Source: Desulfovibrio sp. (lineage in GTDB: Bacteria > Desulfobacterota > Desulfovibrionia > Desulfovibrionales > Desulfovibrionaceae). Taken from it: a DNA stretch of 32,906 nucleotides. Shown here in pieces: positions 8,139 through 16,022 of the stretch. The DNA is taken from assembly GCF_019424165.1 (NCBI RefSeq), contig NZ_JAHZAA010000002.1, positions 177,065 through 209,970 on the forward strand, in the 5' to 3' direction. Made by a program: the position numbers and the translations under genes. The notes under the pieces are model-generated. The model ran no database searches. It saw only the letters and a list, made by a program, of their open reading frames with translations, and was not told the DNA's origin. The number at the start of each line of letters is the position of its first letter. Positions within the stretch are counted from its first letter, which is position 1.

Positions 8139-8777
8139 TCACTTGTTCAGCGTAAGAAATTCATGCGCGTCAGGATCATAATATTCCATTTCACCGGATT
8201 CGATGTGGTAGAGCCAGCCGTGGATGTGCAGGATCCCCTTGTTTACCTTGCGCCTGACATAGGGATAGGTGAGCAGGTTTTCGATCTGAAATATGATGGA
8301 GAGCTTTTCCGTCAGACGCAGCAGCTTTTCCCTGTCGGCATTTTTGCCCAGGGCCAGCAGGGCAAGATCTTTGGCTTTCTTGCCCAGGGACAGCCATTTT
8401 TTTGTATGGATGAGCTGCTTGCCGCTGATATCTTTATACAGCGCCTCAATGGCCCCGCAGTGGGTATGCCCGCAGATGATGATTTCTGAAATATTCAGCG
8501 TGGTGACCGCGTACTCAATGCCGGAAGCCGTGGCGTGATAATCTTCATCCGGCTTATAGGGGGCCACAAAGTTGCCCACATTGCGCAAGACAAAAAGCTG
8601 CCCCGGAGGCGCGTTGGTTATGAGAGAGGGGATAACCCGGGAATCGGCGCAACCGATAAAAAGCGCCTTGGGATGCTGCCCGCTGCTGACCAGATCCAGA
8701 AGCTGGGTTTCATTTTTCCTGAAATAATTTTTCTGAAACAGCTCGTTGCCCTGTAACAGGCTTTCAACATTCTTCAT
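8139..8777 (-). CDS. Beta-class carbonic anhydrase
   Basis: A 212-residue beta-carbonic anhydrase interconverting CO2 and bicarbonate. The zinc/active-site residues are visible as IGCADSR (Cys43, Asp45, Arg47) and GHTHCGA (His104, Cys107). The GGAGG seven bases before the ATG at 8775-8777 fixes the start; the longer open frame upstream has no support. No signal peptide, so it is cytoplasmic. It is divergent from the nhc operon with a 546-bp shared upstream region and is convergent with miaA. In a sulfate reducer it may help supply bicarbonate or CO2, but nothing in the context makes that specific. Confidence 0.93.
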   Translation of the reverse strand: MKNVESLLQGNELFQKNYFRKNETQLLDLVSSGQHPKALFIGCADSRVIPSLITNAPPGQLFVLRNVGNFVAPYKPDEDYHATASGIEYAVTTLNISEIIICGHTHCGAIEALYKDISGKQLIHTKKWLSLGKKAKDLALLALGKNADREKLLRLTEKLSIIFQIENLLTYPYVRRKVNKGILHIHGWLYHIESGEMEYYDPDAHEFLTLNK

Positions 8778-9323
8778 CAACGATCCTCCGTTGGGGTTAC
8801 GCAGCCCTTCATTCCACAGCCATTCAGGCGGCAGGTGCACCCCGTGGAGCCGTCTTCTGCGGAAAGACGACACCACCCGTAAAGGGGGGCGCATTCCCCG
8901 GCAGGGCCGGGGTATCATCACGCTGCTTCCATATCATCTTGCCACGTAGAGCATCTTTATCTGGAGGTCAAGCGCAAAGCGCACACATTGCCTTTTTCAG
9001 GCCACATTCAATATTTTTTTACTTTTATCAGCGCGCGCCGAAGCATGTGACAGTTATGCACAACGTGAGGAAACAAATAAATGCATTGGCGTGAACCGCC
9101 AAAATAAAAACCTATTTTTTAATGAAATATTTCCCAATCTCCTTGTTTTTCCAAGCATGAGAAGCCGTTCCAAGTCTCTGACCTCCTTGACGAGTCTTGC
9201 AGCCTGCGATACCGTTGCAATATCTGCGTGTTTGCCCCCCGCAGGGATCGGCGGGGCCGGAGGATCCTGCCACCCTTGTAGTGGCGGGCTTGGGGTAATG
9301 TCTGAATGCAAAAGGACAAGCAC
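8778..9323. promoter_or_regulatory. Divergent control region between carbonic anhydrase and nhcABCD
   Basis: About 546 bp with an AT-rich centre (roughly 9000-9140) that contrasts with the GC-rich surroundings, as expected for promoters. It holds an inverted repeat TTGGCG-N5-CGCCAA (9086-9102) and a CRP/FNR-like pair of half-sites TGTGA (9046-9050) and GCACA (9058-9062) with a spacing one base too long. A GCCAC-N7-GTGGC hairpin lies in the presumed nhcA leader near 9270-9288. No convincing -10/-35 pair was identified and no gene is supported. Confidence 0.5.
9086..9102. promoter_or_regulatory. Inverted repeat, possible operator for nhc
   Basis: Perfect 6-bp arms TTGGCG and CGCCAA flank five bases inside the AT-rich part of the divergent region, about 220 bp before nhcA. 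The regulator is unknown. Confidence 0.4.
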
Positions 9324-10304
9324 ATGAGGAACGGCACATCACTGCTTCTGCTGGCGGCTATAGCCCTGGCTGGCGCGGCGTGTCTCACGGCGATGGGAGG
9401 CACGGCCAAGGCCGCAGCTCTGGAGCCAACAGACAGCGGCGCGCCATCGGCTATAGTCATGTTTCCGGTCGGCGAAAAGCCCAATCCCAAGGGCGCGGCC
9501 ATGAAACCCGTGGTTTTCAATCATCTTATCCACGAAAAGAAGATCGACAACTGCGAGACCTGTCACCACACGGGCGATCCGGTGTCCTGTAGCACCTGTC
9601 ATACGGTGGAAGGCAAGGCCGAGGGCAATTACATCACCCTTGACCGGGCCATGCATGCCACCAATATCGCCAAACGCGCCAAGGGCAACACGCCCGTCAG
9701 CTGCGTAAGCTGTCATGAACAGCAAACCAAAGAACGGCGCGAATGCGCGGGTTGTCACGCCATTGTCACACCCAAGCGCGACGAGGCATGGTGCGCTACC
9801 TGCCACAACATCACGCCTTCAATGACGCCCGAACAGATGCAGAAGGGCATTAACGGAACCCTGCTGCCCGGCGACAACGAAGCCCTGGCCACAGAAACCG
9901 TGCTGGCCCAGAAGACCGTTGAGCCTGTTTCCCCCATGCTGGCCCCCTATAAGGTGGTCATTGATGCTCTGGCTGACAAGTACGAGCCGAGCAACTTTAC
10001 CCACCGCCGCCACCTCACGTCCCTTATGGAAAGAATCAAGGACGACAAGCTGGCCCAGGCCTTCCACAACAAGCCTGAAATTCTGTGCGCCACCTGCCAC
10101 CACAGAAGCCCGCTTTCCCTTACGCCTCCCAAGTGCGGCAGCTGCCACGCCAAGGAGATCGACAAGGCCAATCCCGGTCGTCCCAACCTTATGGCCGCCT
10201 ACCATCTGCAGTGCATGGGTTGCCACAAGGGCATGGATGTCGCGCGTCCTCGTGATACCGACTGCACCACTTGCCATAAGGCTGCGCCCAAGAGCGCCGA
10301 CTAG
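9324..10304 (+). CDS. nhcA: Nine-haem cytochrome c (Nhc complex, periplasmic)
   Basis: A 326-residue exported cytochrome. A signal peptide of about 30 residues ends TAKA|AALEPTDSG, matching the N-terminus I recall for the crystallised 9Hcc of D. desulfuricans. Exactly nine CxxCH haem-binding motifs are present: five in the N-terminal half and four in the C-terminal half, separated by a roughly 90-residue haem-free stretch. This fits two tetrahaem c3-like domains plus an extra haem. AAAGGA seven bases before the ATG at 9324 supports this start over the Met six codons earlier. It is thought to take electrons from the hydrogenase/type I cytochrome c3 pool and pass them to the membrane partners encoded next. 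The first gene of nhcABCD. Confidence 0.95.
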   Translation: MRNGTSLLLLAAIALAGAACLTAMGGTAKAAALEPTDSGAPSAIVMFPVGEKPNPKGAAMKPVVFNHLIHEKKIDNCETCHHTGDPVSCSTCHTVEGKAEGNYITLDRAMHATNIAKRAKGNTPVSCVSCHEQQTKERRECAGCHAIVTPKRDEAWCATCHNITPSMTPEQMQKGINGTLLPGDNEALATETVLAQKTVEPVSPMLAPYKVVIDALADKYEPSNFTHRRHLTSLMERIKDDKLAQAFHNKPEILCATCHHRSPLSLTPPKCGSCHAKEIDKANPGRPNLMAAYHLQCMGCHKGMDVARPRDTDCTTCHKAAPKSAD

Positions 10305-10317
10305 CATGGAGTAAGAT

Positions 10318-11421
10318 ATGAAACGCAGAACATTTCTGACCATTCTGGGAAGCGCGGGCGTGGTCTCGGCCCTTGGCTCGGCCAAGGTGGCCCAGGCCGG
10401 CCCCCATACCTTCCCATATTACGCAGACAGCTACGGGGTGCTGCACGACACCACCCGTTGCATCGGTTGCCGCAAGTGTGAAGAAGCCTGCAACAAGGTC
10501 AACCACCTGCCCAAACCCAAAAAACCCTTCAGCGACCTTACAGTGTGCGACACGCACCGCCGCACGGGCGAATATGAATGGACCGTGGTGAACAAGTACA
10601 AGGTCAACGGCAAAGACGTGTTCCGCAAGTTGCAGTGCTTTCACTGCAACGATCCGGCCTGCGCTTCCGCCTGTTTTGCCAAGTGCTTTACCAAGCAGCC
10701 CAACGGCGCTGTTCACTACGAAGGCTCGCAGTGCGTGGGCTGCCGTTACTGCATGGTCGCCTGCCCCTTCTATGTTCCCGGCTTCCAGTACGACGAGGCC
10801 TTTGACCCCCTCGTGCAAAAGTGCACCTTCTGCGAGCCGCTGCTCAAGGAAGGCAAGCTGCCCGGTTGTGTGCAGGCCTGCCCCAAGGACGCCCTCACCT
10901 TCGGCCGCCGCAGCGACCTGATCCGCGTGGCCCGCGCCCGCATGGCCGATAATCCCGGCAAGTACGTCAACTACCTCTATGGCGAGTTTGATGCGGGCGG
11001 CACTGCCTGGATGGTGCTCAGCCCCGCAGTGGGACAGGCCGCCGCGGCTGTTCCGGTGGACGATGCCCCGCTGGCTGGTGATGAGCTCAAGCAGCTCGGC
11101 CTTGATACCCATCTCGGCAACCGTCCCATGGGCGAACTGACCTACGGCGCTCTGGGCGCAGTGCCCATGATCGTGGCCTTCTGGCCCGTGCTCTTCGGTG
11201 GCGCTTACGCCATCAGCAGGCGCCGCGAAGCCATGTACAAAGCTGAAACGGATGGCAAGATCAAGGAAGCCCGTGAAGACGTGGCCGCCGCCGTTGACGC
11301 CGCCGTACGCAAAATTGAGGAAACCCAGGGGCCGGGCGCTGCCGATACGGCCCGCCGCGCCATGACCGAGGCCCTCAAGGCCCGCGAAACGGCGTGCACG
11401 GGTCACGGGGAGGATAAGTAA
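10318..11421 (+). CDS. nhcB: Tat-exported four-cluster ferredoxin subunit of the Nhc complex
   Basis: A 367-residue HybA/HmcB-like iron-sulfur protein. The N-terminus MKRRTFLTILGSAG is a twin-arginine signal ending near AQA (residue 27). Four [4Fe-4S] cysteine sets are visible: C48/51/54/58, C107/110/115/119, C139/142/145/149, and C169/172/184/188, with cluster members likely exchanged between sets as in ferredoxins. A single hydrophobic segment near residues 275-300 followed by RRR anchors the C-terminus, so the clusters face the periplasm. GGAG precedes the ATG by seven bases. The stop is directly followed by the nhcC ATG. Role: electron transfer between NhcA haems and the membrane subunit NhcC. 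Confidence 0.93.
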   Translation: MKRRTFLTILGSAGVVSALGSAKVAQAGPHTFPYYADSYGVLHDTTRCIGCRKCEEACNKVNHLPKPKKPFSDLTVCDTHRRTGEYEWTVVNKYKVNGKDVFRKLQCFHCNDPACASACFAKCFTKQPNGAVHYEGSQCVGCRYCMVACPFYVPGFQYDEAFDPLVQKCTFCEPLLKEGKLPGCVQACPKDALTFGRRSDLIRVARARMADNPGKYVNYLYGEFDAGGTAWMVLSPAVGQAAAAVPVDDAPLAGDELKQLGLDTHLGNRPMGELTYGALGAVPMIVAFWPVLFGGAYAISRRREAMYKAETDGKIKEAREDVAAAVDAAVRKIEETQGPGAADTARRAMTEALKARETACTGHGEDK

Positions 11422-12636
11422 ATGTCACAGCACAGCATCGTCATTCCCAGCAAAGGCAAGCTGTTTAACCTGGACGAGTTTCTCAAACCTACTCCGGGCA
11501 ATATCATTACCGCCATCATCCTGACGGTGGGCCTGATAATCACCGTCATCCGCTTCACCATGGGTATCGGCTCGGTCACCAACCTGAGCAACACCCAGCC
11601 CTGGGGCCTGTGGATCGGCTTTGACCTGCTTTGCGGCGTGGCGCTGGCGGCAGGCGGCTACTTTACCACCGTGGCCTGCTACGTCATGGGCATGAAGCAG
11701 TTTCACTCTGCAGTGCGCCCGGCCATTACCACGGCCTTTCTTGGCTACGGTTTTGTGGTCATAGCCCTTCTGTATGACCTGGGCCACCCGCTGCGGCTGC
11801 CCTTCATGTTCTTCTTCCCGGGAACCACCTCGGTACTCTTTGAAGTGGGCCTGTGCGTGGCCACCTACGTTACGGTGCTCTTCATCGAGTTTTCCGTGGC
11901 GCCTATGGAATGGCTGGCGCAAAAGTTCCCCTGCCTTATCAAATGGCGCAGGCTCGTGGTGCACAGCACCATCGTGCTGACCATTTTTGGCGTTACCCTG
12001 TCCACCCTGCACCAGTCGTCGCTGGGCGCGCTCTACCTGATTGCGCCTGAAAAGCTGCACCCCCTGTGGTATTCGCCCTTCATGCCCATGTTCTTCTTCG
12101 TCAGCTCGATGGCTGCCGGGGCCTCCATGGTCATCTTTGAAGGCATATTTGCCCACAAGGGTCTGCACCACTACATGGACGAAACCCACCTGCGTGAGTC
12201 TGACGGCGTGGTCCTCAGCTTCTCCCGCGCGGCTTCTTTCATCCTGTTCGCCTACTTCATGCTCAAGCTTATCGATATGCTTGTGCAGGCCAATCTGCCC
12301 TATGTTTTCTCGGGCTACGGGGCATGGTGGCTGGTTGAAATGCTGGGCTTCGTGCTGCTGCCCGCCCTGCTCTATGCCAAGGGCGCGCGCGACCGCAACC
12401 TGACCCTGTGCCGCATTGCATCGGCCAATACCGTGCTGGGCATTGTTCTGAACCGTTTCAACGTGTCCATGATCGCCTTCAACTACAACCTGCCCCCGGC
12501 GGAACGCTATTTCCCCAGCATCTGGGAGATATGCATTTCCATCTTTGTGGTAACGATGATCGTGACCGTGTACCGCTTTATCATCTACCACATGCCGGTG
12601 CTGTACGAACACCCCGACTTCAGGGATGAGCACTAG
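11422..12636 (+). CDS. nhcC: NrfD/HybB-type integral membrane subunit of the Nhc complex
   Basis: A 404-residue polytopic membrane protein of the NrfD/HmcC/HybB family, with about ten hydrophobic helices spread over the whole length and a short cytoplasmic-looking N-terminus. These subunits link periplasmic redox modules to the menaquinone pool and have no haem or cluster of their own; no CxxCH or cysteine cluster is seen here. GGGGAGG about eight bases before the ATG lies inside the end of nhcB, and there is no gap between nhcB and nhcC, so translation is coupled. Ends MPVLYEHPDFRDEH. Confidence 0.92.
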   Translation: MSQHSIVIPSKGKLFNLDEFLKPTPGNIITAIILTVGLIITVIRFTMGIGSVTNLSNTQPWGLWIGFDLLCGVALAAGGYFTTVACYVMGMKQFHSAVRPAITTAFLGYGFVVIALLYDLGHPLRLPFMFFFPGTTSVLFEVGLCVATYVTVLFIEFSVAPMEWLAQKFPCLIKWRRLVVHSTIVLTIFGVTLSTLHQSSLGALYLIAPEKLHPLWYSPFMPMFFFVSSMAAGASMVIFEGIFAHKGLHHYMDETHLRESDGVVLSFSRAASFILFAYFMLKLIDMLVQANLPYVFSGYGAWWLVEMLGFVLLPALLYAKGARDRNLTLCRIASANTVLGIVLNRFNVSMIAFNYNLPPAERYFPSIWEICISIFVVTMIVTVYRFIIYHMPVLYEHPDFRDEH

Positions 12637-12658
12637 CCAACAGGGAGAGGAGAATACT

Positions 12659-12811
12659 ATGGAATTCCATACTTTTTACGATTACTTCCTCTATACGAAG
12701 AGCTGGGCTTACGCCATGATGTTTGTGGTTCTGCCCCTCTATGTGGTGTACTGGAACTTTGTGCTGTTCCCCAAAAAGAAGGGACGCAACGGCTGCTCCA
12801 AGGACCATTAG
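12659..12811 (+). CDS. nhcD: Small membrane subunit of the Nhc complex
   Basis: A 50-residue protein, MEFHTFYDYFLYTKSWAY..., with one hydrophobic helix (about residues 15-37) and a basic C-terminus (FPKKKGRNGC). It resembles HmcD, the short membrane subunit of the related Hmc complex. AGGAG six bases before the ATG at 12659 fixes the start; a longer frame from 12626 would overlap nhcC and lacks a site. It is the last gene of the operon and is followed immediately by a strongly structured element. The lack of HmcE/HmcF-like genes next to it matches the known four-gene Nhc operon. Confidence 0.88.
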   Translation: MEFHTFYDYFLYTKSWAYAMMFVVLPLYVVYWNFVLFPKKKGRNGCSKDH

Positions 12812-12933
12812 AGCACTTGACGCTTGAAATGGTTGCCTGACGGCGAATCAGGTTCGCCTTGCAACCATTTCGCGGCGCGGATTTTTTAAAAATCCACGCA
12901 GAGCGTTCCAACTTTTTCAAAGTTGAACTGCTC
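12811..12933. repeat. Multi-hairpin element directly after nhcD
   Basis: Outer arms GAGCA (12811-12815) and TGCTC (12929-12933) enclose three consecutive hairpins: GAAATGGTTGC/GCAACCATTTC (12826-12871, with an inner CCTGA/TCAGG), GGATTTTT/AAAAATCC (about 12879-12895) and CAACTTT/AAAGTTG (about 12908-12925). The layout resembles a four-way-junction RNA or a small palindromic repeat element. It starts at the last base of the nhcD stop codon. It may stabilise the nhc mRNA 3' end or be a dispersed repeat. Confidence 0.6.
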
Positions 12934-12968
12934 AAGAGCCTGCGACCCTGAAATGACAGTCTGAAACA

Positions 12969-13000
12969 CGGGGGGCGGCGCCAATCGGTGTCGCCCCCCG
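12969..13000 (+). terminator. Strong hairpin, candidate nhc operon terminator
   Basis: A 14-bp uninterrupted stem (CGGGGGGCGGCGCC against GGTGTCGCCCCCCG, two G-U pairs) has a four-base AATC loop. The U-tract is poor (TCCATTGAC), so it may act as a 3'-end stabiliser rather than a classic terminator. Confidence 0.5.
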
Positions 13001-13214
13001 TCCATTGACAAAGATTCTTTTTACAGCCACCCTTGCGCGCCATACCATCCATACCGGGCATACAGGCAAGCCACTGCCCCCTTGCCCGGTTTGGGACGGT
13101 TCAGGCCCGTCCGAGCCTGTCCGGCCATTGCAGATCAATGATTCCAGAGCCTTGTGCGATGCGCGCGAAGCCTTGTGCGCCCCGAAAGCGCACAGCAGAA
13201 CAATTAACCGCGCA

Positions 13215-13243
13215 TTGCGCCCTGTGGTGGCTTGGGGTATACT
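13215..13243 (+). promoter_or_regulatory. Candidate sigma-70 promoter for the methyltransferase gene
   Basis: TTGCGC (13215-13220), a 17-base spacer and TATACT (13238-13243). It would give a leader of about 60 bases before the GTG start at 13311. Confidence 0.5.
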
Positions 13244-13310
13244 TGACAGTGTGTGAAGTGGCTTCGGCGTTGCAATAACGCATACTTGCAGCCATGATCG
13301 GAGGCTTGAC

Positions 13311-14081
13311 GTGCGGCGATTTTATCAAGAAAGCTGGCAGGGCATACCCTTTACGTCCTTTTCGCATATTTCCTTTTTCCATCTGGCGGAACCCAAGTTC
13401 TATGCGGTGTTCTACGAAGAGCTTTTTCGCCGCTACAAAAACTGGGACGATCTGCCCGCTGTCTGGCGCGAAAACAAACGCAAAGACGCCCGCTGGCTCA
13501 TCGGCCAGTTGCGTGATCAGGTCGCCAGAGAAGCACAGCCTCGCACAGAGCCTGTGCGTGTGCTGTCTATCGGTAGCGGCGTGGGCTATATGGAAAAAAT
13601 CCTGCTGGAGGAAATGCCCGAGCTGGAGTTGCACGTCAACGAGCCAAGCACTGTCGGCATGAAATGGCTGCGCCAGCAGATTCCCAGCGAGCGTATCTAT
13701 ATCGGCCTGCCCCCGGCCTGCCTGCCGCCTGACGTCCACTATGACATGATCTACCTTTCCACTGTGGACTACGGCATTCCCACGCGTGAATTCACCTATC
13801 TGTTGCAGGAACTGCGCGCCCAGCTGGCCCCCGGCGGAGAGATCATCCTGCTTTCGGCCTCCCTGCTGGAAGAGGATTCCTTTATCGGCAGCTTCGTCAA
13901 CGCCATCAAGATTGTTATTCGCGGCTTTCTCCATTATCTGGGGATACGGCGTCAGCAGTTCTGGGGCTGGCGGCGCACGCGCGATGAATACCGTCAGCTT
14001 TTCAAGCAGGCAGGGTGCACCCAGGTACAGGACGGCTGGCTGCAGGACGGCTTTGAAACCTACTGGATCCGCGGAAAATAG
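13311..14081 (+). CDS. SAM-dependent methyltransferase-like protein
   Basis: A 256-residue protein with a class I methyltransferase core: the SAM-binding loop VLSIGSGVGYMEKILLE (about residues 87-103), a following strand ending in Asn-Glu-Pro, a YDMIYLSTVDYG segment near residue 144 and LAPGGEIILLSAS (motif VI type). About 80 residues precede the core, rich in aromatics and Arg/Lys, and the C-terminal part carries a weak hydrophobic stretch. GTG is used as start, with GGAGG six bases upstream (13300-13304). It stands alone, with its own promoter and a bidirectional-looking terminator downstream. The substrate is unknown; a small molecule or lipid/sugar target is possible. Confidence 0.75.
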   Translation: MRRFYQESWQGIPFTSFSHISFFHLAEPKFYAVFYEELFRRYKNWDDLPAVWRENKRKDARWLIGQLRDQVAREAQPRTEPVRVLSIGSGVGYMEKILLEEMPELELHVNEPSTVGMKWLRQQIPSERIYIGLPPACLPPDVHYDMIYLSTVDYGIPTREFTYLLQELRAQLAPGGEIILLSASLLEEDSFIGSFVNAIKIVIRGFLHYLGIRRQQFWGWRRTRDEYRQLFKQAGCTQVQDGWLQDGFETYWIRGK

Positions 14082-14406
14082 TTTTCATCACCGGCTGTAG
14101 CCTGAGCTCATGAACACGTGCAACCTGTGCGCCTGGAGCCTGCGCATCCGGCATCCCGCGCCACATGCACAGGGCATGCGCCCGCATGGAAACCGTCATC
14201 GGCGGTATTACGGCACAGGGTCAGCACAGTGCGTTCCCCAACGGATTTTTCTTTTTGACGCATCAAATCCGCAATTTTTTCGCAACACATAAAAAGGCCG
14301 CACAACATCCGTGCGGCCTTTTTTTATTCCGTTACCATATTCGGCCGGCCTGGGCGGCTCCGCCCGTCATATCTATTCTATCGTACTGTAACGTTGAGAT
14401 GGCCGG
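14082..14406. other. Convergent intergenic region after the methyltransferase gene
   Basis: About 325 bp between two genes whose 3' ends meet here. Apart from the terminator at 14291-14325 nothing gene-like is seen. Confidence 0.6.
14291..14325. terminator. Strong bidirectional intrinsic terminator
   Basis: AAAAAGGCCGCAC and GTGCGGCCTTTTT pair perfectly around a seven-base loop, with A-run and T-run on the two sides. It can end both the methyltransferase gene (plus) and the ammonia-lyase gene (minus). Confidence 0.9.
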
Positions 14407-15630
14407 TTATTCCGCCTCCACCCCGGCGCAGCGGCCATACCAGACAATCTGGCGGTACAGTTCGGGCAAGGTGTCCCCTTCGGTGCTGAAAAGCAGAATA
14501 CGGGAGGCTGCGTCCAGCCTCAGGGCCTGGCGGACTTCCTGCATCTGCGTATTTTTCATGATATGCACGATGGCTCCCAGAGGGGCCGCGCCGGATTCAC
14601 CGCTGCACACAGGGCTGTCGCCCGGCAGGGGCGCGGCAAGGATGCGCATGCCGTTGGCGGCCACCACATCGTGGCAGGACAGGCCACCAACGGCCCTGTC
14701 GCGCAAAAGGGGCCAACACAGGCTGCTCGGCTCACCGCAGGCAAGCCCCGCCATGATGGTTCGCATATGCCCGCTGACCGCGCGGGGGGCGCTGTCTCCA
14801 GCCATGAAGGATCGGAAAAAGCAGTCGGCAGCCTGCGGCTCCACAGTAATGACCTGCGGAGCGGCATCACCCCACACGGCGGCGAAATACCCTAGCACCG
14901 CAGCGGCAAAGGACCCTACCCCGGCCTGTAGAAAAATATGGGTCGGCGGGCGCAGCCCGCAATCCCGCCACTGCTCGTCCGCCTCCAGAGCCAGGGTCGT
15001 GTAGCCCTGCATGATCCAGAGCGGCACCTCTTCATACCCGTCCCAGGCCGTGTCCTGCACAAGCACACCGCCCGTTTCCTGCGCGTGCTGCATGGCCAGA
15101 CGCACGGTATCGTCATAGTTGAGGTCGGTTATGGTGCACTGCGCCCCGGTCTTGCGGATGTTTTCAGCCCTGACCGGCGCGGAACCTGCGGGCATGAAAA
15201 CCGTGGCCCCCATGCCGAGCTGCTGGGCAGTCCAGGCTACGCCCCGGCCGTGATTGCCGTCTGTAGCCGTAACCAGGGTAATTTTCCCCAGTTGCTCATG
15301 CACCTCGGCAGAGCGCAGCAACTGCGGGCTCACCCGGCTCATGGGCAAATCAAGCCGCCGGGCCAGATAGCGCGCCACGGCGTAAGAACCGCCCAGAACC
15401 TTGAAGGCATTGAGGCCGAAGCGTTGTGATTCGTCCTTTACCAAAATTTCGCCAAGCCCCAGTTCATGCGCAAGATTTTTCAGCCGCACCAACGGCGTGG
15501 GCGCATAGCGGTCAAAGCCCTGATGAAAGGCGCGGGCAACACGGGCAACTTCCGGCCCATAGACTTCAACATCCGCCGCATCGGCAATGCCTGTGCACAA
15601 GCTGTTGGGACAATAGCTGACAGTATTCAC
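14407..15630 (-). CDS. dpaL: Diaminopropionate ammonia-lyase
   Basis: A PLP enzyme that splits 2,3-diaminopropionate into pyruvate and ammonia. The protein (407 residues) closely follows E. coli YgeX/DpaL: KDESQRFGLNAFKVLGG (PLP lysine in NAFK), TATDGNHGRGVAW, NYDDTVRLAMQHAQ, QDTAWDGYEEVP, IMQGYTTLA and IMAGLACGEPS. The start is GTG at 15630, with GGAG seven bases upstream; the longer frame (to 15771) lacks a site and gives an unrelated N-terminus. No hydantoinase or other purine/diaminopropionate catabolic gene, as in the E. coli yge cluster, is nearby, so it acts alone here. It is followed by the strong terminator at 14291-14325. Confidence 0.92.
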   Translation of the reverse strand: MNTVSYCPNSLCTGIADAADVEVYGPEVARVARAFHQGFDRYAPTPLVRLKNLAHELGLGEILVKDESQRFGLNAFKVLGGSYAVARYLARRLDLPMSRVSPQLLRSAEVHEQLGKITLVTATDGNHGRGVAWTAQQLGMGATVFMPAGSAPVRAENIRKTGAQCTITDLNYDDTVRLAMQHAQETGGVLVQDTAWDGYEEVPLWIMQGYTTLALEADEQWRDCGLRPPTHIFLQAGVGSFAAAVLGYFAAVWGDAAPQVITVEPQAADCFFRSFMAGDSAPRAVSGHMRTIMAGLACGEPSSLCWPLLRDRAVGGLSCHDVVAANGMRILAAPLPGDSPVCSGESGAAPLGAIVHIMKNTQMQEVRQALRLDAASRILLFSTEGDTLPELYRQIVWYGRCAGVEAE

Positions 15631-15872
15631 GGCTGCTCTCCTGTAGGGCGTGATACCCGACTGCATATATGCCGGGCTTTGACTCGGCCGCGGGCCAGGC
15701 CGCCGCAGCATGACGAAAACATGTTCTGGAGCAGTTTCACGTTGAAACCGCGTTGATGGCTGCATGCGCAAACATCTGCCACGAAAGCGCAGGGCTGCCT
15801 GGCCGCCGCCAGAGGGCGTATGGATAAAAACGGCAACGCCATGCGTTTGTGGTGGTAAAAGCCACAGCGAGC

Positions 15873-15886
15873 GTCTTTATAAAGAC
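15873..15886. promoter_or_regulatory. Perfect palindrome GTCTTTATAAAGAC, possible operator
   Basis: A 14-bp perfect palindrome about 245 bp upstream of the dpaL start. It is short enough to be chance in one window; no regulator is known. Confidence 0.3.
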
Positions 15887-15895
15887 AGTAGCAAG

Positions 15896-15923
15896 AAAGG
15901 CCCCTCATGCAAAAGGGGCCTTT
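15896..15923. terminator. Intrinsic terminator after the lipoprotein gene
   Basis: AAAGGCCCC and GGGGCCTTT pair across a ten-base loop. The plus side has TTTTTCGCTCTTTT, the minus side a shorter T-rich tail. It is about 100 bp downstream of the lipoprotein stop at 16023 (minus). Confidence 0.65.
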
Positions 15924-15962
15924 TTCGCTCTTTTCGCAAAACCTTGCGCTGAGCCTTGCAAC

Positions 15963-15983
15963 GGCAGGGCCTTTTGCCCTGCC
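15963..15983. terminator. Hairpin after the lipoprotein gene
   Basis: GGCAGGGC and GCCCTGCC form an 8-bp stem with a CTTTT loop, 40 bp after the minus-strand stop at 16023. No clear U-tract; possibly part of the 3' end. Confidence 0.35.
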
Positions 15984-16022
15984 TGGGTATGCCGTGCTGT
16001 TTTTCGTGCCGGAAAGGCCCGT

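Larger units (their letters stand above)
12812..13310. other. Intergenic region between nhcD and the methyltransferase gene
   Basis: About 500 bp containing, in order, the multi-hairpin element, the long GC hairpin at 12969-13000 and a sigma-70-like promoter at 13215-13243. Open frames on either strand here lack ribosome sites and look like shadows. Confidence 0.6.
15631..16022. other. Intergenic region upstream of dpaL
   Basis: About 390 bp holding the terminator-like hairpin at 15896-15923, a 14-bp perfect palindrome at 15873-15886 and a GGCAGGGC/GCCCTGCC hairpin at 15963-15983. The dpaL promoter must lie here but was not recognised. Confidence 0.55.

Noticed and set aside
9046..9062. Full CRP/HcpR/Rex site
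   Set aside because: The half-sites are separated by seven bases instead of six and one arm is imperfect; kept only as a weak observation.
10189..12633. Two long minus-strand frames opposite nhcB and nhcC
   Set aside because: They mirror genuine conserved genes and lack start signals; Gly/His/Ala-rich shadows.
13101..13934. 277-codon minus-strand frame
   Set aside because: It covers the methyltransferase gene antisense and its promoter; the plus-strand gene has a GGAGG site and a SAM-binding motif.
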